12,697 nucleotides of DNA from Clostridiales bacterium (GTDB lineage Bacteria > Bacillota > Clostridia > Oscillospirales > CAG-272), in NCBI GenBank assembly GCA_018370615.1, contig JAGZAC010000039.1:1-12697 (forward strand), written 5' to 3'. Under the pieces are notes generated by a model. That model was not told the DNA's origin and did no database searches. It saw only the letters and a list, made by a program, of their open reading frames with translations. The position numbers were made by a program, and so were the translations under genes. Each line of letters starts with the position of its first letter. Position 1 is the first letter of the stretch. Below, one piece after another: positions 7,587-12,697 of this stretch.

Positions 7587-8306
7587 TCAGCTCTTCTCCT
7601 TTCTTTGCAGGCTTGTACACAAAATTGCCAGGGATACTTTGAACATGTAGTAAATGGATTTCCAAAAGTTGATTGAGGATTTTCCCGAAGCGCGCTCGAA
7701 CATGTTCACCTGCACCTCCCGCAGACGAAAGCCTTTTTTCAAAAGAACTACGATTGACTCCGGTTCAGGATAATCTGCCGGATAATTGGAGGAGAGAAAG
7801 GCGATGGCCTTGCGGCCGGCTGCCCGATACCCTGAGGTGGGGTCTTTGATTTTGCCCCCCGATACGATACGGATCAGCAGAGAAAGATACCGGATTCCCA
7901 GCCGCCGCATAAAGGTCGAGCGAAAGTCGCTTGTCCCGTCGATAAACCGGGAGCCCACCGTGAAATCCGCCTCCTCATTGAGAACCGGTGCCACCAGCGC
8001 ATCCAGCGAGGCAATATCGTGCTGGCCGTCGCCGTCGAACTGGACTGCTATATCATACCCGTTTTGCTGCGCATACAGATATCCGGTTTGAACGGCCCCG
8101 CCGATTCCAAGATTCTGCACCAGAGACAGACACCGGATCCCTTCCCTGCGGCACAGCTCTTTGGTGCCGTCCCGGGATCCGTCGTTCACTACAATGTAAT
8201 CCAGCTGATATGCCGTCCCAGGGGAATGGGACAACACGTTGTCCACAGTCGCTTTGATGTTTTTTTCCTCATTGTAGGCGGGAATGATCAAAAGCACTTT
8301 TTTCAT
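7587..8306 (-). CDS. GT2 glycosyltransferase, dolichol/polyprenyl-phosphate sugar synthase-like (DPM1-like)
   Basis: The 239-residue product is a GT-A fold family 2 transferase. Visible are IIPAYNEEKNI (7-17), VVNDGSRDGT (39-48) for nucleotide-sugar binding, the metal-binding FDGDGQHD (90-97), GSRFIDG (118-124), DPTSGYRA (155-162), and YPEPE (179-183) followed by ERASGKSSI (204-212). Such enzymes load a sugar from a nucleotide donor onto polyprenyl phosphate. Unlike GtrB-type relatives, it lacks two C-terminal transmembrane helices; only one weakly hydrophobic stretch (about 219-231) is present. It would need another anchor, plausibly the adjacent DUF2304 protein. GGAGG lies 12 bases upstream of the ATG. 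The gene sits 22 bases after gtrA. Confidence 0.88.
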   Translation of the reverse strand: MKKVLLIIPAYNEEKNIKATVDNVLSHSPGTAYQLDYIVVNDGSRDGTKELCRREGIRCLSLVQNLGIGGAVQTGYLYAQQNGYDIAVQFDGDGQHDIASLDALVAPVLNEEADFTVGSRFIDGTSDFRSTFMRRLGIRYLSLLIRIVSGGKIKDPTSGYRAAGRKAIAFLSSNYPADYPEPESIVVLLKKGFRLREVQVNMFERASGKSSINFWKSIYYMFKVSLAILCTSLQRKEKS

Positions 8307-8328
8307 GCAAGATTTTTTCCTCCATCCG

Positions 8329-8778
8329 TCAGGCTTTCTTCTTTGAAAAAATCAGGTATTTGCTGAATAGATAATTCAGCAGCACCGCAATAAAGGAAAG
8401 CGCGATCTTCGCGACCATAAGGCCGCTGATCCAGGGTAGCGCAAATTTTTCTACATGAAGCACCTCCATACACAAGAGCAGGCCCGCTTCCTCTAAAAGA
8501 AAGGAAAAGATCCGCGCTCCTGCAAATCCAAGAAACTCCCGCAAAAGAACCGCGCCCTTCCACGACCGACTTTGGAACACAAACAATTTATTTGTAATAT
8601 AAGCGAAGATCGTAGCCACAACAAACGCCGCAGCATTTGCCGTCAACGCATATTTTTCTCCCGAGAAGCGGATGACCAGCCAGAAAACCAAATAATTGAC
8701 AACGGTAGTTTGGACACCAAAGATAAGGTATTTAATTGGCTCTGCATATTTCTGCAGCCATTTTTTACAAAGCGCCAT
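8329..8778 (-). CDS. GtrA-like family membrane protein (putative lipid-linked sugar flippase)
   Basis: The 149-residue product has four predicted transmembrane helices (about 15-37, 43-66, 83-105, 119-145) and GtrA family motifs: FGVQTTVVNY (20-29), NKLFVF (63-68) and NYLFSKYLIF (135-144). GtrA proteins are thought to move polyprenyl-phosphate-linked sugars across the membrane for later transfer. The start at 8778 is supported by AAGGGG about 10 bases upstream and a family-typical length. An ATG at 8814 and a TTG at 8826 lack a ribosome binding site. It is the first gene of the four-gene minus-strand operon, behind a leader of about 100 bases. Confidence 0.88.
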   Translation of the reverse strand: MALCKKWLQKYAEPIKYLIFGVQTTVVNYLVFWLVIRFSGEKYALTANAAAFVVATIFAYITNKLFVFQSRSWKGAVLLREFLGFAGARIFSFLLEEAGLLLCMEVLHVEKFALPWISGLMVAKIALSFIAVLLNYLFSKYLIFSKKKA

Positions 8779-8888
8779 ATTGCACCGCCCCTTCAAAAGC
8801 AGGATGATCTGCATGTTTTTTTGCAAATCAGCCGTTTATCATCCCGGCGCAATATGCAAAATCATTACAAGGTCTACAAATCCAAAAT

Positions 8889-8917
8889 ATTATATCATCT
8901 TTGAGGAGATAATACAA
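8889..8917 (-). promoter_or_regulatory. Sigma-A type promoter for the gtrA-GT2-DUF2304-GT-C operon
   Basis: Read on the minus strand, TTGTAT (8912-8917) is followed after exactly 17 bases by a perfect TATAAT (8889-8894). Transcription would begin near 8882, about 104 bases before the gtrA start. The leader shows no clear riboswitch or attenuator hairpin. Confidence 0.75.
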
Positions 8918-9026
8918 TATTTTCGCAAAGAAATTTTTGTTCGGCAAGTTTCTTGCATGGAATTTTTCATACGCGCGAAAAAATGGGAGATACTAAACAT
9001 ATCACTATATGGGAAAGGAGCCCTCT

Positions 9027-9269
9027 ATGGAAAAAAAGAAAAAGAAAACAAAGCCTATTGAAAACGAAGAAAATTTGGTAAATGGTCTGGAGGACTTCAC
9101 CGGACCGGACGAGCCCGGCGGGCCTGCGGCGGCGCAGATTTATCCCTCCAACGAAATGGAGGACGGCATCCGGCCCCGGATGACCACGGCAGATCTTGCA
9201 GGTGAGGAATACTCCCGGTATCCGGCAAAGAATACAGAGGGCGGCGGGGACACCCCTGTAGGAGAGTAA
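9027..9269 (+). CDS. Small hydrophilic protein of unknown function
   Basis: I do not recognise this 80-residue product. It begins with a lysine run (EKKKKKTK), then becomes acidic and rich in Pro, Gly and Glu, with LVNGLEDFTGPDEPGG at about 17-32 and a charged tail. It has no hydrophobic segment, signal peptide or cysteine and is probably disordered. AAAGGAG at 9014-9020 lies 6 bases before the chosen ATG, which is good support for translation. An in-frame ATG at 9009 has no such site. The final codons (DTPVGE) match the repeat-encoded ASPVQGE pattern with one codon missing, so the stop may lie in a decayed repeat arm. The gene is divergent from the gtrA operon and convergent with pyrG. No strong promoter was found upstream. 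Confidence 0.65.
   Translation: MEKKKKKTKPIENEENLVNGLEDFTGPDEPGGPAAAQIYPSNEMEDGIRPRMTTADLAGEEYSRYPAKNTEGGGDTPVGE
9250..9267. repeat. Decayed repeat arm at the 3' end of the small ORF
   Basis: ACACCCCTGTAGGAGAG resembles the reverse-orientation arm CCTCCCCTGTGTAAGGGGAG found at 9350-9368, with about three bases deleted. It directly precedes the first forward unit of array 2 and would continue the alternating order of orientations. The similarity is short, so this is tentative. Confidence 0.35.
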
Positions 9270-9302
9270 CAATCCCCCTGTCAACTCCGTTGACAATCCC
9301 GC

Positions 9303-9339
9303 GGAGATGCTACGCATCTCCCCACAAGGGGGACTTTTT
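9303..9339 (+). terminator. Terminator-like hairpin of the first array 2 unit
   Basis: GGAGATGC (9303-9310) pairs with GCATCTCC (9314-9321) around a TAC loop. CCCC then overlaps into a second small stem with GGGG, and a T5 run ends at 9339. It lies 34 bases past the small ORF and could stop its transcription. Confidence 0.45.
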
Positions 9340-9433
9340 CGGGTTAAGCCTCCCCTGTGTAAGGGGAGGTGGCACGGCGTAGCCGTGACGGAAGGGTTGT
9401 AAAAGAGAACAATCCCTCACCCGCTTCGCGGGA

Positions 9434-9519
9434 GCTCCCTTTACACAAGGGAGCCTTTCTTATTTGAGCCTCCTCAGTGCAGAGGTGGTGGCAGCGTAGC
9501 TGACGGAGGGGTTGTGAAA
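9434..9519. repeat. Direct duplication within array 2, copy 1
   Basis: This segment recurs 125 bases downstream at 9559-9644 with only a few substitutions. It spans the right half of one forward unit and a whole reverse unit. Its hairpin has stem CTCCCT (9435-9440) with AGGGAG (9448-9453). Confidence 0.85.
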
Positions 9520-9558
9520 AAACGACAATAAACAACCCCTCAGGCGGCGTTGCCGCCA

Positions 9559-9644
9559 GCTCCCCTTACACAGGGGAGCCTTTCTTATTTGAGCCTCCTC
9601 AGTGCAGAGGTGGTGGCAGCGTAGCTGATGGAGAGGTTGTGAAA
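9559..9644. repeat. Direct duplication within array 2, copy 2
   Basis: This is the second copy of the segment at 9434-9519. In its hairpin the T-A pair of copy 1 is a C-G pair (9565 with 9573), a paired change that keeps the stem. The remaining differences lie near 9629-9634 and at the 3' edge. Confidence 0.85.
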
Positions 9645-9780
9645 GAACAATCCCCCTGTCTCCGCACAAGCGGAGACATCCCCCTTTACACAAGGGGGAC
9701 TTATTTATTTAAGCCTCCCCTGTGTAAGGGGAGGTGGGTTTTGCGGAGCAAAACTCGGAGGGGTTGTAAGTAAAAACTAT

Positions 9781-9808
9781 CCCCCAGTCTGCTAATGCAA
9801 ACTGGGGG
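9781..9808. repeat. Isolated hairpin at the edge of array 2
   Basis: CCCCCAGT (9781-9788) pairs with ACTGGGGG (9801-9808). The stem can extend inward through TGC and GCA across one mismatch to a TAAT loop. It shares the C-rich/G-rich style of the array but lacks the head and second stem, and no T-run follows. It may be an array remnant or part of the pyrG 3' region. Confidence 0.6.
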
Positions 9809-9847
9809 TTGGATGAAAAATATACGATTAAAGCAGCCCCTTATCTA

Positions 9848-9870
9848 AAAGACCCCTTGTAGGGGTCTTT
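9848..9870 (-). terminator. Intrinsic terminator of pyrG
   Basis: A 10-bp perfect stem (AAAGACCCCT with AGGGGTCTTT) closes a three-base loop three bases past the pyrG stop. Read on the minus strand it ends in a run of T residues. The symmetric A/T ends mean it could also act on the plus strand. Confidence 0.85.
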
Positions 9871-9872
9871 CC

Positions 9873-11441
9873 TTATTTTCTCTCTTCATATTCCAGTGCC
9901 GCCTTGACAAGCCCATAGAACAGCGGATGCGCCCGGTTGGGACGAGACTTGAACTCCGGATGGAACTGTACGCCGATGAAATAGTCGTTTTCCGGAATTT
10001 CCACCGTTTCCACAATTCGTCCGTCCGGAGACGTACCGGAAATCACCAGTCCTGCCTTTTCCATCTCTTCCCGATAGTCGTTGTTAAATTCGTACCGGTG
10101 CCGGTGCCTCTCGCCGATCATTTCCTCGCCGTAGCACTGATGTAGCAGCGTGCCGGGCACTACCTTGCAAGGATACCTGCCCAGCCGCATGGTACCACCT
10201 TTCGCAATGTTTTCACTTTGATCCGGCATAAAATCGATGACCTTATGGGGCGTATCCTCGTCAAATTCGCCGGAATGGGCATCCTGGATTCCCAAAACAT
10301 TTCTGGCAAATTCGATCACCGCGATCTGCATACCCAGGCATATGCCCAGGATCTTGCCCTCCACACCCCGGTTGCCGAAACCGCCGGGGATCAGGATTCC
10401 ATCGCAGGCCGCAAGAATGTCGTTCACCGTACCGGGGGTGATGTCCTCTGAATCGATCCACTTAATATCGATTCGGCTGCCCAGGGCATATCCCGCGTGG
10501 CGCAGGGCCTCTGCCACAGACAAATACGCGTCATGCAGCTTTACATACTTGCCCACCAGACCGATGGTGCACTTGCGGGTGCGGTTTTTGATGCTGTCCA
10601 GCATATCCAGCCATTCTGTCATGTCCGGCTCGTCTGCCTCGATTTTCAGCTCCCGGCATACAATTTCAGAAAAATTGTTTCGCTCCAGCATAATGGGCGC
10701 CTCGTACAGCACCGGCAGGGTAATATTTTCAATGACACAATCCGGCTTTACGTTGCAGAATAAGGCGATCTTTTCCCGAATCGACTCGTCCACAGGCTCG
10801 TCCACCCGCATGACAATAATGTCGGGGGAAAGACCTGTCGCCTGCATTTCCTTGACGGAGTGCTGGGTGGGTTTGGACTTATGTTCTCCGGAGGACTTGA
10901 TGTAGGGCACCAGCGCCACATGAATGTACAGGCTGTTGTCCGGTCCCACCTCTGTGCCCACCTGGCGGATCGCCTCCAAAAACGGCTGGCTTTCAATATC
11001 GCCGATGGTGCCGCCGATTTCTGTGATGACCACATCCGCGCCTGTTTTTTTGCCCACCGTATAGATAAATTCCTTGATTTCGTTGGTAATATGGGGGATG
11101 ATCTGCACGGTCTGCCCCAGATATTCTCCTCTGCGCTCCTTGTTCAGCACGTTCCAGTATACCTTCCCTGTGGTCAGGTTGGAATATTTATTCAGGTCCT
11201 CGTCAATGAACCGCTCGTAGTGGCCCAGATCCAGGTCCGTCTCCGCACCGTCTTCCGTGACAAAGACCTCTCCGTGCTGATACGGACTCATGGTCCCGGG
11301 ATCCACATTTATGTATGGGTCCAGCTTCTGGGCTGCCACCTTCAGTCCCCGCATTTTCAGCAGCCGTCCCAGCGACGCCGCCGTGATCCCTTTCCCCAGG
11401 CCGGACACAACGCCGCCTGTCACGAAGATATACTTTGTCAT
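9873..11441 (-). CDS. pyrG: CTP synthase with a short internal deletion in the glutaminase domain
   Basis: PyrG aminates UTP to CTP using ATP and ammonia released from glutamine. The synthetase domain (about 1-270) looks complete, with VTGGVVSGLGKGI (7-19), QKLDPYINVDPGTMSPYQHG (38-57) and EIGGTIGDIES (141-151). The glutaminase domain keeps the nucleophile C368 in LGICLGMQ and the FHPEF pair H494/E496. However, the segment reads GNRGVEGKI then LGICLGMQ. Family members have about 13 more residues here (a helix and the strand entering the nucleophile turn, such as the TTARFARENNIPY stretch of Escherichia coli PyrG). Total length is 522 against about 535, which agrees. The join lies at codon 364, near position 10350. 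The start at 11441 follows GGAGG and gives the standard MTKYIFVTGG N-terminus. The gene follows a glutamine synthetase-like gene by 75 bases. Confidence 0.93.
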   Translation of the reverse strand: MTKYIFVTGGVVSGLGKGITAASLGRLLKMRGLKVAAQKLDPYINVDPGTMSPYQHGEVFVTEDGAETDLDLGHYERFIDEDLNKYSNLTTGKVYWNVLNKERRGEYLGQTVQIIPHITNEIKEFIYTVGKKTGADVVITEIGGTIGDIESQPFLEAIRQVGTEVGPDNSLYIHVALVPYIKSSGEHKSKPTQHSVKEMQATGLSPDIIVMRVDEPVDESIREKIALFCNVKPDCVIENITLPVLYEAPIMLERNNFSEIVCRELKIEADEPDMTEWLDMLDSIKNRTRKCTIGLVGKYVKLHDAYLSVAEALRHAGYALGSRIDIKWIDSEDITPGTVNDILAACDGILIPGGFGNRGVEGKILGICLGMQIAVIEFARNVLGIQDAHSGEFDEDTPHKVIDFMPDQSENIAKGGTMRLGRYPCKVVPGTLLHQCYGEEMIGERHRHRYEFNNDYREEMEKAGLVISGTSPDGRIVETVEIPENDYFIGVQFHPEFKSRPNRAHPLFYGLVKAALEYEERK

Positions 11442-11452
11442 ATTTCCTCCAT

Positions 11453-11500
11453 ACCGCTGTGCGGTGTTTTTTACTGTATTTCCAGCGCGGTCTCCCGCGC
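11453..11500 (-). other. Two hairpins in the leader between the GS-like gene and pyrG
   Basis: On the minus strand GCGCGG-type arms pair around GAGA (11485-11500). ACCGC pairs with GCGGT around ACA (11453-11465), right next to the GGAGG of pyrG. Neither is followed by a T-run, so they are not terminators. The second could influence access to the ribosome binding site. I see no resemblance to the GGGC-start leader that controls Bacillus pyrG. Confidence 0.4.
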
Positions 11501-11516
11501 ACGTTTGCAACATAAA

Positions 11517-12623
11517 TTATAAAACCGACTGCCTATAGGCCTGGATGACCTGCGCGGGCAGCACGTCCCGGATAAAATCGCTGCCCTCAGTAAATTGATA
11601 CGCTTCCTCTATCGTTTTGGGAAAATAGGGAGTCTTTTCCCTCTCCGGCGCAAGATTCCGGCGAATTCCTTCCAATCCCGCATAAATCAGGAGTGCAAAG
11701 GCAATGTAGGGATTTGCCGTACCGTCGGGAGACTGCAATTCCATATAGGGAATCCCCTCTTGGGGGTTCCAGGTGCAGAGCGCTTCATTTCGGATTTCCC
11801 CCAGCCGTTCATAGGACTGACGGACAGGGTTCAAAAAGGCAGTTACCTCCCGCATATGCTTTACCACCCCGGCAAAGAAGGGACCCATACACTGCCTGCC
11901 GGCCTTTCCCATAGAAAGACGGACAGAAAAACCGCTTCCCCTCTGCCGAACCAGAGGCTTTGGCGCAAAGGATGCATGCAGTCCGCTGCGGCACGCCGCA
12001 GTGCGCACTGCCTCCCGAAAGGTCATGGTGTTGTCCGCCGCCTCCATGGGGCCGGCGGAGCAGTACGTAATCCGATGCTGGCCTGCGCCCTGCCAGTGAC
12101 AGGCGGACACTGGTGCAATCCCCATATCCTTTAGCATCTGGCAGATTTCCCTGCGAACGTCCTCTCCCCTGTCTGTCGGAGGGGCATCCAAAGAGTCCGC
12201 TCCATCGTGGGGTGTATTGGCAGGCCTGCCGCCCTTATCCGCTGCCAGCAGATAAAACTCATGTGCCGTGTCCACGGTAAGGGAAAGGCCCATGTCCCGT
12301 GCCGACCGCTGCGCACGGTGCAGGAGATATCGGCAGTCCATCGCAAAGGGCGCGCCGCTCTGCTGCCGGATACTGCAGTACATGCGGGCGGTTTTGCTTT
12401 CCTTGGAATACCAGGGAAGCACCTGCAGGGTATTCAAATCCGGAACCAAAAACAGACCGTCACAGCGTTCGCCCGCAGCCGGGACAGCAACCGCCTGCCG
12501 CAGCTGGGAGGGGGCAATGAAAAGGCTTTTCGGATGTCCCAAAGCATCAAAAAAAGCAAGACGGATGCACTCCACGTCTTCCTGTTCTACAAGCTCTGCA
12601 GCCTCTTCCGCTGTGTATGGCAT
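11517..12623 (-). CDS. Glutamine synthetase-like protein, shortened and probably non-catalytic
   Basis: The 368-residue product is related throughout to type I glutamine synthetase (usually about 440). IRLAFFDALGHPKS (20-33) matches the N-terminal beta-grasp domain. DLNTLQVLPW (62-71), NTMTFREAVRT (198-208), LHASFAPKP (215-223), GSGFSVRLS (229-237) and SPDGTANPYIA (298-308) match the catalytic domain. Key residues are replaced when aligned by eye to the consensus (Salmonella numbering). E129 becomes A120, E212 becomes W177, E220 becomes R184 and H269 becomes S233; E131 (E122) and E357 remain. The FDGSS loop and the NRSPLIRIP segment carrying ATP and phosphate-binding arginines are missing. 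The ORF is intact, with AAGGAA 9 bases before the ATG, so it looks maintained rather than decaying. A regulatory or binding role is possible. It is upstream of pyrG on the same strand. Confidence 0.8.
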   Translation of the reverse strand: MPYTAEEAAELVEQEDVECIRLAFFDALGHPKSLFIAPSQLRQAVAVPAAGERCDGLFLVPDLNTLQVLPWYSKESKTARMYCSIRQQSGAPFAMDCRYLLHRAQRSARDMGLSLTVDTAHEFYLLAADKGGRPANTPHDGADSLDAPPTDRGEDVRREICQMLKDMGIAPVSACHWQGAGQHRITYCSAGPMEAADNTMTFREAVRTAACRSGLHASFAPKPLVRQRGSGFSVRLSMGKAGRQCMGPFFAGVVKHMREVTAFLNPVRQSYERLGEIRNEALCTWNPQEGIPYMELQSPDGTANPYIAFALLIYAGLEGIRRNLAPEREKTPYFPKTIEEAYQFTEGSDFIRDVLPAQVIQAYRQSVL

Positions 12624-12697
12624 GGAATTGCTTCCTTTCTCTGCCTTTGGAATCGGACGTTCTATTTTACAATGGGTTCGCTGCGCAAAGATGGACA

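Larger units (their letters stand above)
9269..9767. repeat. Hairpin repeat array 2 (eight alternating units)
   Basis: No gene is visible; eight units fill the stretch in strict alternation. They are 9269-9339 (+), 9346-9400 (-), 9409-9459 (+), 9466-9515 (-), 9532-9584 (+), 9591-9640 (-), 9647-9703 (+) and 9711-9767 (-). Three subtypes are seen: head CCCCTCC with arms CCTCCCC/GGGGAGG; head CCCTC with arms GCTCCC/GGGAGC; and head CCCCC with arms CCCCCTT/AAGGGGG. Thus head and arms change together. Variable first stems include CACGGC/GCCGTG, CCCGC/GCGGG, GTCTCCGC/GCGGAGAC and GTTTTGC/GCAAAAC. Each + then - pair forms a composite bounded by ACAAYCCC and its inverse GGGRTTGT, like the terminal inverted repeats of a small non-autonomous element. 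The array separates convergent genes. Confidence 0.88.

Noticed and set aside
8779..8826. Longer gtrA start at 8814 or TTG 8826
   Set aside because: No Shine-Dalgarno sequence precedes either; 8778 gives the usual GtrA length and has AAGGGG upstream.
9269..9767. CRISPR array
   Set aside because: Units alternate in orientation, are themselves palindromic and vary in the stem; there are no constant direct repeats with unique equal-length spacers and no cas genes.
11442..11516. Riboswitch or pyrimidine-sensing attenuator before pyrG
   Set aside because: The 75-base gap holds two small hairpins but no T-run and no G-rich initial transcribed region like that of Bacillus pyrG.
10237..11522. Long plus-strand ORFs (about 220 codons each) opposite pyrG
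   Set aside because: They are antisense shadows of a strongly conserved gene, with no ribosome binding sites or recognisable motifs.
11517..12623. Frameshifted remnant of a normal glutamine synthetase
   Set aside because: Homology runs in a single frame from N- to C-terminus with no internal stops; missing segments look like in-frame losses, so it is called an intact divergent gene.

Overview
The window looks like chromosomal DNA of a gut-type Clostridia (Bacillota), most likely of the Oscillospiraceae or a related family. The evidence is the moderately GC-rich coding sequence, AGGAGG-type ribosome binding sites, a shikimate dehydrogenase-shikimate kinase fusion, a TepA-like ClpP homologue, and dense arrays of short GC-rich hairpin repeats between genes. 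No phage, plasmid, transposase, tRNA, rRNA or CRISPR locus was seen.

Layout. (1) Positions 1-3065, plus strand: the end of an aromatic amino acid operon, with the 3' end of pheA, an aroE-aroK fusion, aroQ and a metal-dependent amidohydrolase. Stops and starts overlap or nearly touch. (2) 3065-3427: hairpin repeat array 1. (3) 3450-4238, minus: a TepA-like protease, divergent from (4) a deoC-deoD nucleoside salvage pair at 4373-5765, which has a clear promoter and ends at a bidirectional terminator. (5) 5858-8778, minus: a four-gene membrane glycosylation operon (GtrA flippase-like, DPM1-like GT2, DUF2304, GT-C transferase) behind a near-consensus promoter at 8889-8917. (6) 9027-9269, plus: a small hydrophilic protein of unknown function. 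(7) 9269-9808: hairpin repeat array 2. (8) 9873-12623, minus: pyrG (CTP synthase) preceded by a glutamine synthetase-like gene.

Three things stand out. First, the CTP synthase lacks about 13 residues, in frame, just before its glutaminase nucleophile. Its upstream neighbour is a shortened glutamine synthetase homologue that has lost most metal- and ATP-binding residues. Both oddities concern glutamine nitrogen chemistry. Second, the two hairpin arrays sit exactly at the two junctions of convergent genes. Their units alternate in orientation, carry stems that differ in sequence but stay paired, and share a GCGNAGC-type hairpin apex. Two flanking genes appear to end inside decayed copies of the repeat. 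Third, the GT2-DUF2304 pair resembles a soluble dolichol-phosphate-mannose-synthase-type enzyme with a separate membrane tether.

How the genes work together. pheA, aroE-aroK and aroQ serve the shikimate to phenylalanine route. deoC and deoD break down deoxynucleosides to reusable bases and central metabolites. The GtrA-GT2-DUF2304-GT-C set would charge a lipid carrier with a sugar, flip it and transfer it to a cell-surface acceptor. pyrG makes CTP. All functional calls rest on motif recognition by eye; no database search was run.
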